A DNA stretch of 40,734 bases from Pedobacter ginsenosidimutans (GCF_001442625.1 NZ_LMZQ01000022.1:1-40734), one strand, 5' to 3'; shown: positions 1 to 7,682, counted from the stretch's first letter. Made by a program: numbers and translations. Notes: generated from the sequence alone by a model not told the origin.

Positions 1-15
1 CATACCAGATTATAT

Positions 16-50
16 AAAGCAGCCAGGATTTAAAAAACCTGGCTGCTTTT
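16..50 (+). terminator. Rho-independent terminator of an upstream plus-strand gene
   Basis: A perfect 12-bp stem (AAAGCAGCCAGG at 16-27, complement at 38-49) with a 10-base loop runs into TTTTGTTTTG. This is a classic intrinsic terminator and most likely ends a gene lying left of the window. The run of A before the stem would also let it act on the minus strand. Confidence 0.85.
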
Positions 51-98
51 GTTTTGATAAGAAGAGGCTGGATCAAAAAGTTAAATTCTATTGGCATT

Positions 99-175
99 GT
101 TACGTTGAGTTTGTCGGAACGCCCTGCCAAAGCTATTTAATCTAGTCCTTCGACAGGCTCAGGATGACAACCATA
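99..175. repeat. Dispersed intergenic repeat fragment
   Basis: The stretch contains a left part around GTTGAGTTTGTCGGAACG and a right part CCTTCGACAGGCTCAGGATG at 147-166. The right part resembles a sequence I recognise as a common dispersed intergenic repeat in Bacteroidota genomes. No open frame crosses it. It lies between the terminator and the Nudix gene and is probably a decayed repeat, not a regulatory site. Confidence 0.4.
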
Positions 176-221
176 TTTACGAGATAGCATTTTCTTCGAA
201 TACAATGCATATCTTACCCTT

Positions 222-680
222 ATGAAACAAAGTGCCGGAATATTGCTCTTCAGAAGAAAAGATCAGCAGTTGGAATTTTTTCTGGTTCATCCGGGCGGAC
301 CGTTCTTTGCCAAAAAAGATCTCGGTTTTTGGACAGTGCCCAAAGGAGAATTAAATGAAAGTGAAGAAGCTTTAACGGCTGCAATCCGCGAATTTAAAGA
401 GGAAACGAGTCAAAGCTTAACCGGCGATTTTATTGAATTGACTCCTATTGTACAAAAGGGAGGTAAAAAAGTGCTGTGCTGGGCATTAGAAGGAGATCTT
501 GATCCTTCAACAATTGTTAGCAATACCTTCGAAATAGAATGGCCGCCACAATCGGGTAAAAAGCAAAGTTTCGCCGAAATAGATAAAGCGCAGTGGTTCG
601 TTTACTCCAATGCTGTTAAATACATTAATGAAAGGCAGATCGCTTTGCTTGATGAATTAAAATCCAAACTAAGCCGTTAA
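222..680 (+). CDS. Nudix hydrolase (MutT/Ap4A-type)
   Basis: A 152-residue single-domain Nudix protein. It would hydrolyse a nucleoside diphosphate linked to another group, as in nucleotide-pool cleaning or Ap4A cleavage; the substrate cannot be read from sequence. The Nudix box starts at G42 of WTVPKGEL and continues through E48 and the metal-binding core REFKEE (56-61). The glycine usually found two residues after that core is serine here (S63), a mild departure from the consensus. Length is normal for the family. Its last 12 bases overlap the convergent alkC gene. The start is the only ATG near the head of the frame and leads straight into the first beta strand (SAGILLFRR). Confidence 0.88.
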   Translation: MKQSAGILLFRRKDQQLEFFLVHPGGPFFAKKDLGFWTVPKGELNESEEALTAAIREFKEETSQSLTGDFIELTPIVQKGGKKVLCWALEGDLDPSTIVSNTFEIEWPPQSGKKQSFAEIDKAQWFVYSNAVKYINERQIALLDELKSKLSR

Positions 681-1772
681 TTCGAAGTGTGAAATTTCCT
701 TTTCAGCACCGTTGATGATCATCGAAATCTGATGATCACCCAGATGAAATTTACGTGTAGTAATCAACACGAATTTTTGCTTGCGGATAATGTTTACTGC
801 TGCACCTGCAGGATAAATCCGTTCAGAAATTTTATACACTTTTTTGGTGTTTTGGCCGTTTTGCTTTTTATAGTAAATGGCGTATTCCAACCTGACTTTT
901 TGGTCGGAAGGATTTTCGTTCAGAATAGAAAACGAAAACTCCAGACTTTCGCCAATTTTGATCTGAGGCGTTAAGATTTTGAAATCTTTTAATAAAATTC
1001 CTGCATCATCTAAGCCATAATGTTTAAGGATATCGGCATGGCCTTGTTTAAGTAATGTACGGCTGCCATGTTTAATAATGGCATCTGTTTCGGCACTCAA
1101 ACCCGACCAGTTTTTAGCCACATTTAAAACAACCTGAGGATGATCTTTTGCAATATCGTTTAAGCTATTGGCAACGCTCCGCCTTACGTATTCAGACGGA
1201 TCTGTTTTAAGTTTTTCCAGTATAGGTAAAATAGATGTAGGATCTTTTTTAAGAAAGGGAATAGCCATGGCCCAGGGTAAGCGCGGGCGACTGCCTTCGC
1301 TGGCGAGCCTTCTCACTTTATGGCTTTCGTGCAGCGACCATTGCTGCATCTTTAAAATCATCTCATTTTCGTATTTTAAAATGAAAGGACGAACCGCAAA
1401 TTCGCAGCTTACAAACTGCGTAACAAATTCGAGTGCTTCAACGGAGCCTTCGAAATCATCAATCCCATAAGTTTCAATGTAGTCAGGAAGGAACATATAA
1501 GCCAGGCCATCTTCTCCAACACCCTGAATCCTTAATTGTGCTATTATCTTTTTAATCAGCGCTATCGTTTGAGGGTAATCTTTGGGTAAAAAACCGTGTA
1601 ATACCTTCGAGGTATGTTTCATCCGCTCTTTTAGCTCTTTTGATTCAAAGTCAGTAGTGAAAATCTTTTCGATAAATTTTCCTTTGTCGAAACCTGGAAC
1701 GGTAACCGTTAATGCGTGGGCTAATCTATCGTAAAATGAAGGAGAATATAGATCTTTAAGCGGGCTGGCCAT
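669..1772 (-). CDS. alkC: AlkC-type DNA alkylation repair glycosylase with Ig-like C-terminal domain
   Basis: A 367-residue HEAT-like repeat DNA glycosylase predicted to excise alkylated bases such as 3-methyladenine and 3-methylcytosine. The helical repeat region covers about residues 1-250 and contains the segment RRLASEGSRPRLPW (154-167), which I recognise as the AlkC-family signature. About residues 255-367 are beta-rich (LLKDFKILTPQIKIGESL onward) and fit the Ig-like domain known in some AlkC proteins to wrap the DNA. The length fits that two-domain form. It is convergent with the Nudix gene and divergent from the dehydrogenase gene. No adaptive-response (Ada-type) regulator is nearby. 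The two-domain layout is inferred from composition and family knowledge. Confidence 0.82.
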   Translation of the reverse strand: MASPLKDLYSPSFYDRLAHALTVTVPGFDKGKFIEKIFTTDFESKELKERMKHTSKVLHGFLPKDYPQTIALIKKIIAQLRIQGVGEDGLAYMFLPDYIETYGIDDFEGSVEALEFVTQFVSCEFAVRPFILKYENEMILKMQQWSLHESHKVRRLASEGSRPRLPWAMAIPFLKKDPTSILPILEKLKTDPSEYVRRSVANSLNDIAKDHPQVVLNVAKNWSGLSAETDAIIKHGSRTLLKQGHADILKHYGLDDAGILLKDFKILTPQIKIGESLEFSFSILNENPSDQKVRLEYAIYYKKQNGQNTKKVYKISERIYPAGAAVNIIRKQKFVLITTRKFHLGDHQISMIINGAEKEISHFELTA

Positions 1773-1943
1773 ATTATTGGTAATTACAGAGTGGTATTTT
1801 ATTTTAATGCAGCTAATTTACTAAAAATATTAGTATTTTTTATAATACTTCTTCAAATAATTATTTCATCCTATCATTTTTACGTAGTGTTTAAGAATTT
1901 CAGCTTTTTCTTTGGCACATTTGTTTATTATAAAAATAACGAA

Positions 1944-2798
1944 ATGAATACAACAAAAATAGGTTGGATCGGGCTAGGGAATATGGGTATCCCGATGGTA
2001 GAGCAATTGATAAAAGCAGATTATACAGTTACAGTTTATAACAGGAGCAAGGGCAAGGAAGCTTCGTTGAAAGAAATGGGTGCATCTATCGCTGAAACAC
2101 CTAAAGCGCTAATTGTAGCTACTGATGTGGTAATTATTATGGTTTCTGATGATGCTGCAATAGAACATATTTTTAAGGGAGAAGAAGGTCTTTTTAGTGG
2201 AGAAACTTCCGGTAAGATCATTATCAATATGAGCACGGTTTCTCCTTCAATTTCAAAAGAAATGGCAACGCTGTGTAAAGCAAAAGGCAACCTTTATTTA
2301 GATGCACCAGTTTCAGGGAGTGTAAAGCAGGCAGAAACCGGTCAGTTGGTTATTATGGTTGGTGGTGAAGAGGCTGCTTTTAACCAGGTAAAACCTATCC
2401 TCGAAAAAATGGGCAAGCTTGCCAAACTTGTTGGCGGAAATGGTGCGGGCAACAGCGCAAAACTGGCCATCAATTCGCTTTTGGCTTTATATGCACAAGG
2501 GTTGGCCGAAACCGTTTTGTTTGCTAATGAACAAGGGATTAAAACTGGCGATTTGTTAGAATTGATCAATAATGCAGCCATTGGTAATATTTTTACCAAA
2601 ATTAAAGGTGATGCTATTATTGCGGATCATTACAAAGCTGCTTTCGCCCTTAAACATATTGTAAAGGATTTGAACCTGGCAAAAGAAGAGGGTATTTCAT
2701 CGCCATTGGCTAAAACAGCACTGAATACTTTCGAAGCGGCTGCTTCAAAATATGGAGAAGAGGATATTATTGCAGTTGTTAAACAGCTTAAGGGATAA
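1944..2798 (+). CDS. NAD(P)-dependent beta-hydroxyacid dehydrogenase (3-hydroxyisobutyrate dehydrogenase family)
   Basis: A 284-residue enzyme of the 3-hydroxyisobutyrate dehydrogenase / glyoxylate-succinic semialdehyde reductase family, expected to interconvert a 2- or 3-hydroxyacid with its oxo form in the cytosol. The Rossmann motif GLGNMG lies at residues 10-15. The substrate-binding motif DAPVSGS follows mid-protein, and the catalytic lysine is K173 in GAGNSAK. The open frame extends upstream to 1791, but that extension encodes a hydrophobic, phenylalanine-rich tail unlike the family. ATG 1944 gives the expected N-terminus and a normal length. The exact substrate is unknown and the neighbours do not help. 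Confidence 0.87.
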   Translation: MNTTKIGWIGLGNMGIPMVEQLIKADYTVTVYNRSKGKEASLKEMGASIAETPKALIVATDVVIIMVSDDAAIEHIFKGEEGLFSGETSGKIIINMSTVSPSISKEMATLCKAKGNLYLDAPVSGSVKQAETGQLVIMVGGEEAAFNQVKPILEKMGKLAKLVGGNGAGNSAKLAINSLLALYAQGLAETVLFANEQGIKTGDLLELINNAAIGNIFTKIKGDAIIADHYKAAFALKHIVKDLNLAKEEGISSPLAKTALNTFEAAASKYGEEDIIAVVKQLKG

Positions 2799-2827
2799 AA
2801 AATTGCTGTAACAATCAATAAGGATCA

Positions 2828-2866
2828 TAGCTGAAAATACCATTTTAAATGATGCATTTTCAGCTA
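2828..2866. terminator. Hairpin between convergent genes
   Basis: Perfect 11-bp arms, TAGCTGAAAAT at 2828-2838 and its complement at 2856-2866, enclose a loop that itself contains the palindrome CATTTTAAATG. It sits between the ends of the dehydrogenase gene (+) and the DUF1634 gene (-), so a bidirectional terminator is the natural reading. Neither side has a strong T tract. Confidence 0.6.
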
Positions 2867-2890
2867 TTCTGATAGATTGCAATAGTAGAG

Positions 2891-3292
2891 CTATATTTTT
2901 AATCCGCCAAAAGTGCTGCCTAGAATAATTGCCAATACAATTAAGGTAATTACGACATAAAGTTTATCCTTTTCTAGTATAAAAGAAAACAGCGAGAATA
3001 CAATGCGCATAATTGGGGTGATGATTAAAAGCAATACTCCAAACTGTATAATGGCCATTGGTTTAAACGTAAAAAGCCCCATAAAAATACCGTCGAAAGT
3101 GATGAAGTCGTTTTCTTCGCCTTTAAAGATGTGGTAATCAGGTCGGCCTTGCGCTCCACTTTGTACCAAGAAAAGTATGCCGCCCAATAAAACAACCAGG
3201 CTAGCCGTGATTACACCAAACCTCAATAGTTTGCCCACGATTTTTTCGACATCGCGGTCTTGTATAAGATGTGTTGAGATGATATTTTTCAT
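2891..3292 (-). CDS. DUF1634 membrane protein
   Basis: A 133-residue protein with three hydrophobic segments: about 22-44 (FGVITASLVVLLGGILF), 73-104 and 111-128. It ends in the small motif STFGG. This pattern and its place behind a TauE/SafE gene match DUF1634, whose members are usually found beside such transporters. A role as a partner subunit of the exporter is a family-level inference; no catalytic residue is visible. It starts 11 bases after the TauE gene, so the two are almost certainly co-transcribed. Confidence 0.8.
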   Translation of the reverse strand: MKNIISTHLIQDRDVEKIVGKLLRFGVITASLVVLLGGILFLVQSGAQGRPDYHIFKGEENDFITFDGIFMGLFTFKPMAIIQFGVLLLIITPIMRIVFSLFSFILEKDKLYVVITLIVLAIILGSTFGGLKI

Positions 3293-3303
3293 TTGTTTTT
3301 AAC

Positions 3304-4137
3304 TTAAAATTTGTGATGGTAACCATTGTAGATCATTTCGAGTGCAACGAAGGTGATGGCAATACAGAAAATAATCCTTAAGGTTGAAGGATTAATCTTT
3401 GTTAATAATTTTGCACCTGTAAATGCTCCTCCCAATACACCAAGTACTACCGGGAATGCAATTCCTGGATCCATATATCCGCGCTGCAGATAAACTACAG
3501 CACTAGCTGCTGCGGTAACACCAATCATAAAATTACTGGTGGTTGTACTTACTTTAAAGGGTATTTTCATTGCCGTATCCATTGCCAGTACTTTTAAAGC
3601 ACCGGAGCCGATACCCAACAAGCCCGACATTACACCTGCTACCGTCATAATCGAAAAGCCTGCCCCAACGTTTTTGAGTTTATATTCAATGGTGCCAGTT
3701 TGGGTGGGGTAACTGCTATTAAGTTTCAGTATTGCAGATAACCTGCTGCCTTCGGTTAAGGCTTCCTGGTTCTTTTTTCTTAAGGTCATTGCAGCAGAAA
3801 ATAGAAGTACAGTACCAAAAAGAATGGCAATGGTATTAGTTGGTGTATATATCGCAATTAACGCACCTATTACAGCGCCAACGGTGGTGGCTATTTCTAA
3901 AAACATACCCAGCCTGATGTTGGTAATACCTTCTTTAATATAAGCACTTGCCGCACCCGATGAATTGGCGATGGAAGCCAGCAGGGCAGCACCAATGGCA
4001 TAACGGATATCGACATGAAAAACGAGCGTAAGCAAAGGAATTACGACTACCCCGCCACCGAGTCCGGTTAACGAGCCTACAAGGCCTGCAAGGTAGGCCC
4101 CGAGTATTAAGATCAGGGTAAAAGTTAAAATTGACAT
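3304..4137 (-). CDS. TauE/SafE-family sulfite/organosulfonate exporter
   Basis: A 277-residue polytopic membrane protein of the TauE/SafE family, known to export sulfite, sulfoacetate and similar anions. The internal duplication is visible: GLTGLGGGVVVIPLL near residue 25 and GLLGIGSGALKVLAMD in the second half are the paired glycine-rich motifs of the two halves. About eight hydrophobic segments can be counted. It lies 10 bases after the GntR gene and 11 bases before the DUF1634 gene, giving a three-gene operon. The substrate is not determined by sequence; no sulfonate degradation gene is in view. Confidence 0.85.
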   Translation of the reverse strand: MSILTFTLILILGAYLAGLVGSLTGLGGGVVVIPLLTLVFHVDIRYAIGAALLASIANSSGAASAYIKEGITNIRLGMFLEIATTVGAVIGALIAIYTPTNTIAILFGTVLLFSAAMTLRKKNQEALTEGSRLSAILKLNSSYPTQTGTIEYKLKNVGAGFSIMTVAGVMSGLLGIGSGALKVLAMDTAMKIPFKVSTTTSNFMIGVTAAASAVVYLQRGYMDPGIAFPVVLGVLGGAFTGAKLLTKINPSTLRIIFCIAITFVALEMIYNGYHHKF

Positions 4138-4147
4138 GATTTTATAT

Positions 4148-4798
4148 TTAATGATTGTTGTTCAATATAGTTGTGGTGATTTCGCGGGCAGCATCAGCAC
4201 TCCTTTTATTTATGGCATCAAATAATGACTGGTGTAAATGATGGCTCATCGCAAAATGGGCAATACCAGAAGGTGCACGTTTGGCAAAAAAATCGCGGAT
4301 AATTACGGTGAAGCTTTCATAAAGATCACTTAATACACGGTTTCCGGATGCCAGTGCAATGGCGAGATGAAATTCGATATCCGCATTGGCACACGCTGTT
4401 CTCGACTCGTTTTTGATGGCCAGTTTTCGTTTTTCAAGTGCTTCGCCAATGGCTTTTAAATCGGCATCGCTTCTGTTTTGCGTAGCTAAACGCACAATTT
4501 CCTGTTCCAGCAATGCCCTAACCTGATTAATTTCTTCAAAATCGGAACTGCGTAAACGCTGCTCGATGGGCTCGGCAGGGGCGGCATTAACTTTTGTTCC
4601 GGAACCTTGCTGAACGGTGAGGATTCCTGATAAGGTTAGCGATTTTATTGCTTCCCTAATGGTAGAGCGGCCAACGCCATATAACTCCATTAGCGCAGGC
4701 TCTGATGGAATTTTTTCGCCCACTTTAAATTTTTCTTCTTTAATATCCTGACGGATTTTAACTGCTATCTGCTCGAAAAGCTTATTCTCCTGTTTCAT
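4148..4798 (-). CDS. GntR/FadR-family transcriptional regulator
   Basis: A 216-residue repressor-type regulator. An N-terminal winged helix (IPSEPALMELYGVGRSTIRE) is followed by an all-helical FCD effector domain carrying likely metal- or ligand-binding residues in ADIEFHLAIALASGN and HLHQSLFDAI. The frame is open up to 4819, but that extension would start inside the promoter palindrome, so ATG 4798 (MKQENKLFEQIA) is preferred. It is first in an operon with the TauE/SafE and DUF1634 genes and probably represses all three through the palindrome just upstream. The inducer is unknown; FCD regulators commonly sense small carboxylates. Confidence 0.86.
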   Translation of the reverse strand: MKQENKLFEQIAVKIRQDIKEEKFKVGEKIPSEPALMELYGVGRSTIREAIKSLTLSGILTVQQGSGTKVNAAPAEPIEQRLRSSDFEEINQVRALLEQEIVRLATQNRSDADLKAIGEALEKRKLAIKNESRTACANADIEFHLAIALASGNRVLSDLYESFTVIIRDFFAKRAPSGIAHFAMSHHLHQSLFDAINKRSADAAREITTTILNNNH

Positions 4799-4816
4799 AG
4801 TTTTGAATCTACGGTA

Positions 4817-4852
4817 CAAACATACGATGTTTTATTTAAACATCGTATGTTT
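4817..4852 (-). promoter_or_regulatory. Promoter overlapped by a perfect 15-bp inverted repeat (GntR operator)
   Basis: The arms AAACATACGATGTTT (4818-4832) and AAACATCGTATGTTT (4838-4852) are exact reverse complements separated by five bases. Read on the minus strand, the downstream arm supplies TATGTTTG (4824-4817), a match to the Bacteroidota -7 consensus TAnnTTTG, 18 bases from the gntR ATG. A protein on the palindrome would block RNA polymerase. Autorepression by the GntR product is therefore the simplest reading. Confidence 0.8.
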
Positions 4853-5018
4853 TGTGTATGATCAGCATCATTTTATTTTGAAATAGGGTTAATCTGGTAC
4901 TTACTTTCTGGCCAAGTTTCAGATCGATAAGGTCAAGAAATAGGTTGTATTTAATGAAAATGCTATCAGGAGATATTATTCGTGATGATTAATGAATGAT
5001 GGTATTTTAATTAGACCC

Positions 5019-5061
5019 GCTGTTGAATAGATGCGGTTTATATCCTGCATTATTCAACAGC
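5019..5061. other. Long hairpin, possible terminator
   Basis: Arms GCTGTTGAATA (5019-5029) and TATTCAACAGC (5051-5061) pair perfectly, and an inner ATGC/GCAT pair extends the stem. Plus-strand bases after the stem are ATTTTTG. It lies downstream of the minus-strand Crp-like gene and may stop that transcript, although the T tract is on the opposite side. Apart from this hairpin and the GntR operator, I see nothing in the 4853-5134 gap. Confidence 0.4.
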
Positions 5062-5134
5062 ATTTTTGTGATTGCCTAACAGAGAAATTGCTCTTTTTAA
5101 TACGTGATCTTAGAAATTAGTAAGTACATCCTTG

Positions 5135-5737
5135 CTATATATAACTATTTATTTGCAAGTTTTGCTTAGGTGTTAAGCTTAAATCAATATCAAGATAGGA
5201 GAGAAGCAAGTCAGTGGGGATTTGGTCAAATAGTCCAGGATAAATACGTTTAAATAACGATATTCTGTTTTCGGTATTCTGCAGTCTAAATAAGATGTTT
5301 CTATTGTTTACATCAGATATGGCAGTTTGGAGAAAATAAACATTAAATAATGAATCAAGAACAGGATACCATGTGCAGCCTTCCTCCAGTTCAGTTTGGT
5401 CTATCAAAAAAACGATAGTATCCTTTATGGCAAAAAGATTGAAGTTCCCGTCTGTTTGTTTAAAACCATTCCGGATATACACACTACCTCTTGTGCCCAA
5501 CCATATATTGGCCTGCTCTGCCTCTTCATTTACCAAATAGCCATTAACCAGGCCATCTGCTACAAGTATAATCTTACCGTTGGCAGCTGAGCTGTTTGGT
5601 TTAAAAAGCGTTTCTCCTTTGCGGATACTGAGAAAGGCCGTATGTCTGTACATAAAACGAATAGCTGCTCTATCTTTCTTCCGATCTAACAATGGAAGAA
5701 ATACCTTTAAAAAATATTTGATGTAGTTTACTTCCAT
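5135..5737 (-). CDS. Crp/Fnr-like protein with an incomplete DNA-binding end
   Basis: A 200-residue protein with the cyclic-nucleotide-binding fold of the Crp/Fnr superfamily. A beta-roll covers about residues 35-115 (IRKGETLFKPNS to DTIVFLIDQTELE), followed by the long dimerisation helix and helices to about 182 (ENRISLFKRIYPGLFDQI). Where the family has the recognition helix, the chain reads SLTPKQNLQINSYI and stops, so a full helix-turn-helix is not evident. Sequences of this size are common in Bacteroidota and often annotated Crp/Fnr regulators. It may bind DNA weakly or act only through protein contacts. No cAMP-specific residues are recognised. Confidence 0.65.
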   Translation of the reverse strand: MEVNYIKYFLKVFLPLLDRKKDRAAIRFMYRHTAFLSIRKGETLFKPNSSAANGKIILVADGLVNGYLVNEEAEQANIWLGTRGSVYIRNGFKQTDGNFNLFAIKDTIVFLIDQTELEEGCTWYPVLDSLFNVYFLQTAISDVNNRNILFRLQNTENRISLFKRIYPGLFDQIPTDLLLSYLDIDLSLTPKQNLQINSYI

Positions 5738-6166
5738 GTTGATTAATTAAGTTTTGAGGTTAACATATTAATTTGTTTTTTTATTAAGTAAATTGCATTT
5801 ACAAACTGATCATGCCCAAAGCTCAGATTCATGCCCAAATTAATAGGGTAGGTTTCTTATCAGGTTTCAATGGCACTGCAACGTGTTGTTGGGAGGATAA
5901 TCAGTTAGAAACTATCTGTCCACCCGAAGCATTAGCTTTTTAAATGCCTTCACACCATCTAAATCGATTTAGTATTTTCGTGTGCGGCTATCGCTTTAGT
6001 ATTATGCTAACCCCACTTAAAATCGGCTACAACTAAATTCTATATTAAAAATTAATTTTCCTCTGATTTTGATCAAGACTTATCTTGATCTTACTCATCG
6101 CTAAAACTAGGTAGCAATGTGGGGAGAATGATAAGTTTTCAGCTGGATATTCCAGATAAGCGTATG
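5738..6166. other. Intergenic region with palindromes, no gene seen
   Basis: No open frame is convincing here. There are two symmetrical elements. CTAAATCGATTTAG at 5959-5972 is a perfect 14-bp palindrome, flanked by CACAC at 5951-5955 and GTGTG at 5980-5984. GATCAAGA and TCTTGATC at 6071-6078 and 6083-6090 form an 8-bp inverted repeat with a 4-base spacer. The second lies just past the end of the receiver-Crp gene and upstream of the Crp-like gene, and could be a Crp-family operator or a weak terminator. Confidence 0.45.
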
Positions 6167-7231
6167 CTAATTTTTCATCGTTTTCAAAGCATTCATATTC
6201 AGTATGATAATATTATTACCGTCTTTTTCAATTAAGCCCTCTTTGGTGAAATCTCCAAGCACCCTGCTCAGGGTTTCGGTTGCAATGCCTATCAAGGATG
6301 CCAGATCATATCTGGGAAGCATAAATCTATTATTCTCTGCAGACTCGTGGTTTAGTTTAGTCAGTTCAATAATTGCTTTTGCTATCCTCTTCCTTACAGA
6401 GTAATAGGCGATATTCAGTAACTTTTCATCACGGTTGTTCAAGCCATTGGCAAGCGCTTTAGCAAAAAAGCTGAACATGTCTGGGTAGTCTGTAATTAAA
6501 GTCTGGAGATCTGTATAAGGGATGGTCAGTATTTCAACACTATCGATGGCTTCTGCAATTTCCTTATTTTCAGTACCTAGTAGTGCGCCCTGAAGTCCGA
6601 AATATTCATGCGGGCCATAAATGCCAGTGATAAATATGTTGCCGGCAGAATCGGCTACATAGGTTTTTATCTTTCCTGATAAAATGTAATGTAATCCGAG
6701 CGATCGTCTCTCACCCCTATAATAAAGAACCTGGTTTTTTTTAAAAGATCTGGGCAAATAATCTTCAAATCTTGATCTTAACCAGGATAATTCATCGCCG
6801 CTTTTATAAATATTCTTTAATTGAGTATGCCGTTTTAAAAATAATTCATGTTGAAGCCTTTTTTTTCTGAGCCTTACCTCTACATGATTAAGCAGCTCGC
6901 CATCATCAAAAGGAGTCATGAGGTAGCCATCTGCGCCCAATTCCATCACTCTGCGGGCAAGGTCATAATCCTGATTGTTCAATACCATAATAAAACTGAT
7001 GCCCGCAGTTTCCATAAATTTATTAACAACACGCAATACCCCAATTCCGTCCATTTCAGCTACATTTACCTCCGAAATAATTACATCTACCGGACTTTTT
7101 CTGATAATGTCGATCGCTTGCTTACCGCTATTTGTTGATTTTACATTGTATTTCCCGATTGTTAGTATTTCGGTGATTTTTATCCTTAGATCGAAATCCT
7201 CAAGTATAATCAAGATTTTAGATCCCTCCAT
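6167..7231 (-). CDS. Receiver-Crp/Fnr fusion regulator with degenerate receiver
   Basis: A 354-residue regulator: receiver-like domain (about 1-120), linker helix, cyclic-nucleotide-binding beta-roll (about 150-240), dimer helix and Crp-type winged helix (about 280-350). The acidic pair E11-D12 is present. However, the phospho-acceptor position is Glu (E54 in SEVNVAEMDG), the Thr/Ser switch is Asn (N85) and the invariant Lys is Thr (T106 in YLMTPF). It is thus unlikely to be controlled by ordinary phosphorylation. The recognition helix reads ETLSR (319-323), the same E..SR pattern FNR uses on TTGAT half-sites. I see no cysteine, so no FNR-type iron-sulfur cluster. FNR-like boxes lie upstream, suggesting autoregulation. 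Confidence 0.85.
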   Translation of the reverse strand: MEGSKILIILEDFDLRIKITEILTIGKYNVKSTNSGKQAIDIIRKSPVDVIISEVNVAEMDGIGVLRVVNKFMETAGISFIMVLNNQDYDLARRVMELGADGYLMTPFDDGELLNHVEVRLRKKRLQHELFLKRHTQLKNIYKSGDELSWLRSRFEDYLPRSFKKNQVLYYRGERRSLGLHYILSGKIKTYVADSAGNIFITGIYGPHEYFGLQGALLGTENKEIAEAIDSVEILTIPYTDLQTLITDYPDMFSFFAKALANGLNNRDEKLLNIAYYSVRKRIAKAIIELTKLNHESAENNRFMLPRYDLASLIGIATETLSRVLGDFTKEGLIEKDGNNIIILNMNALKTMKN

Positions 7232-7406
7232 TTAAATTTTATGTTTAATCCTGAAGGCAATAGTTTCCTTTAGATTGGCAAAACAGGCGTTAAACCTGAT
7301 TTCCGGACCTTGTTGTTACGTTATTTAAAGCTTTTCGATAGACTAAATTATGGTCTGCGTGAAAAGAAGATAGACAATTGGAAATAATAAGGGGTAGCAA
7401 AAAACT

Positions 7407-7511
7407 TCAGCCGCTGGGTGGAAAAACTATCTTGACGGAAGTGAAGATAATACTGAAGGCTTTGTTAAAAAAATGATACAGTTTTTTAACAAGCATTTTT
7501 AGAAAAGGCAT
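7407..7511 (-). CDS. Candidate 34-residue small protein (uncertain)
   Basis: A short open frame begins MPFLKMLVKKLYHFF and ends FPPSG; it is basic and hydrophobic, like a small membrane-active peptide. Its ATG lies about 30 bases downstream of a possible -7 element and the FNR-type boxes at 7583-7618, which otherwise face a leader of roughly 310 bases before the receiver-Crp gene. The plus strand of the same stretch also reads as a protein-like tail (7398-7502), so one of the two readings is accidental. The rest of 7232-7540 shows nothing else. Confidence 0.2.
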   Translation of the reverse strand: MPFLKMLVKKLYHFFNKAFSIIFTSVKIVFPPSG

Positions 7512-7541
7512 TTATTAAAGGTTTTTATAGGGATTAACGGA

Positions 7542-7618
7542 CAAATATCAAATAAAAATCGTTATTATGATGGATAAAAGGCTTGATAATTGTCAAATAC
7601 ATGTTTGATTGTGATCAA
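7542..7618 (-). promoter_or_regulatory. Two FNR-type boxes 22 bp apart with possible leftward promoter
   Basis: TTGATTGTGATCAA at 7605-7618 is a perfect match to the FNR consensus TTGAT-N4-ATCAA. TTGATAATTGTCAA at 7583-7596 differs from it by one base. Their centres are 22 bp apart, two helical turns, so bound dimers would lie on the same face. Two TATTTG cores (minus strand, 7547-7542 and 7554-7549) could serve as -7 elements, putting the nearer box about 45-55 bp upstream of the start. The likely target is the receiver-Crp gene or a small gene in its leader. Confidence 0.65.
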
Positions 7619-7682
7619 TATGGTGAAAACAACTAATTAAAAAGTCTGGTGAATGCTAAGAATTAGTTCAAATAACCGTTTT

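Noticed and set aside
1791..1943. N-terminal extension of the dehydrogenase to 1791
   Set aside because: It adds a hydrophobic, phenylalanine-rich stretch unlike the family and lies in the promoter gap; ATG 1944 gives the usual Rossmann start.
6071..6090. FNR box at GATCAAGA-CTTA-TCTTGATC
   Set aside because: The half-sites face the wrong way for TTGAT-N4-ATCAA; kept only as an inverted repeat in the intergenic entry.
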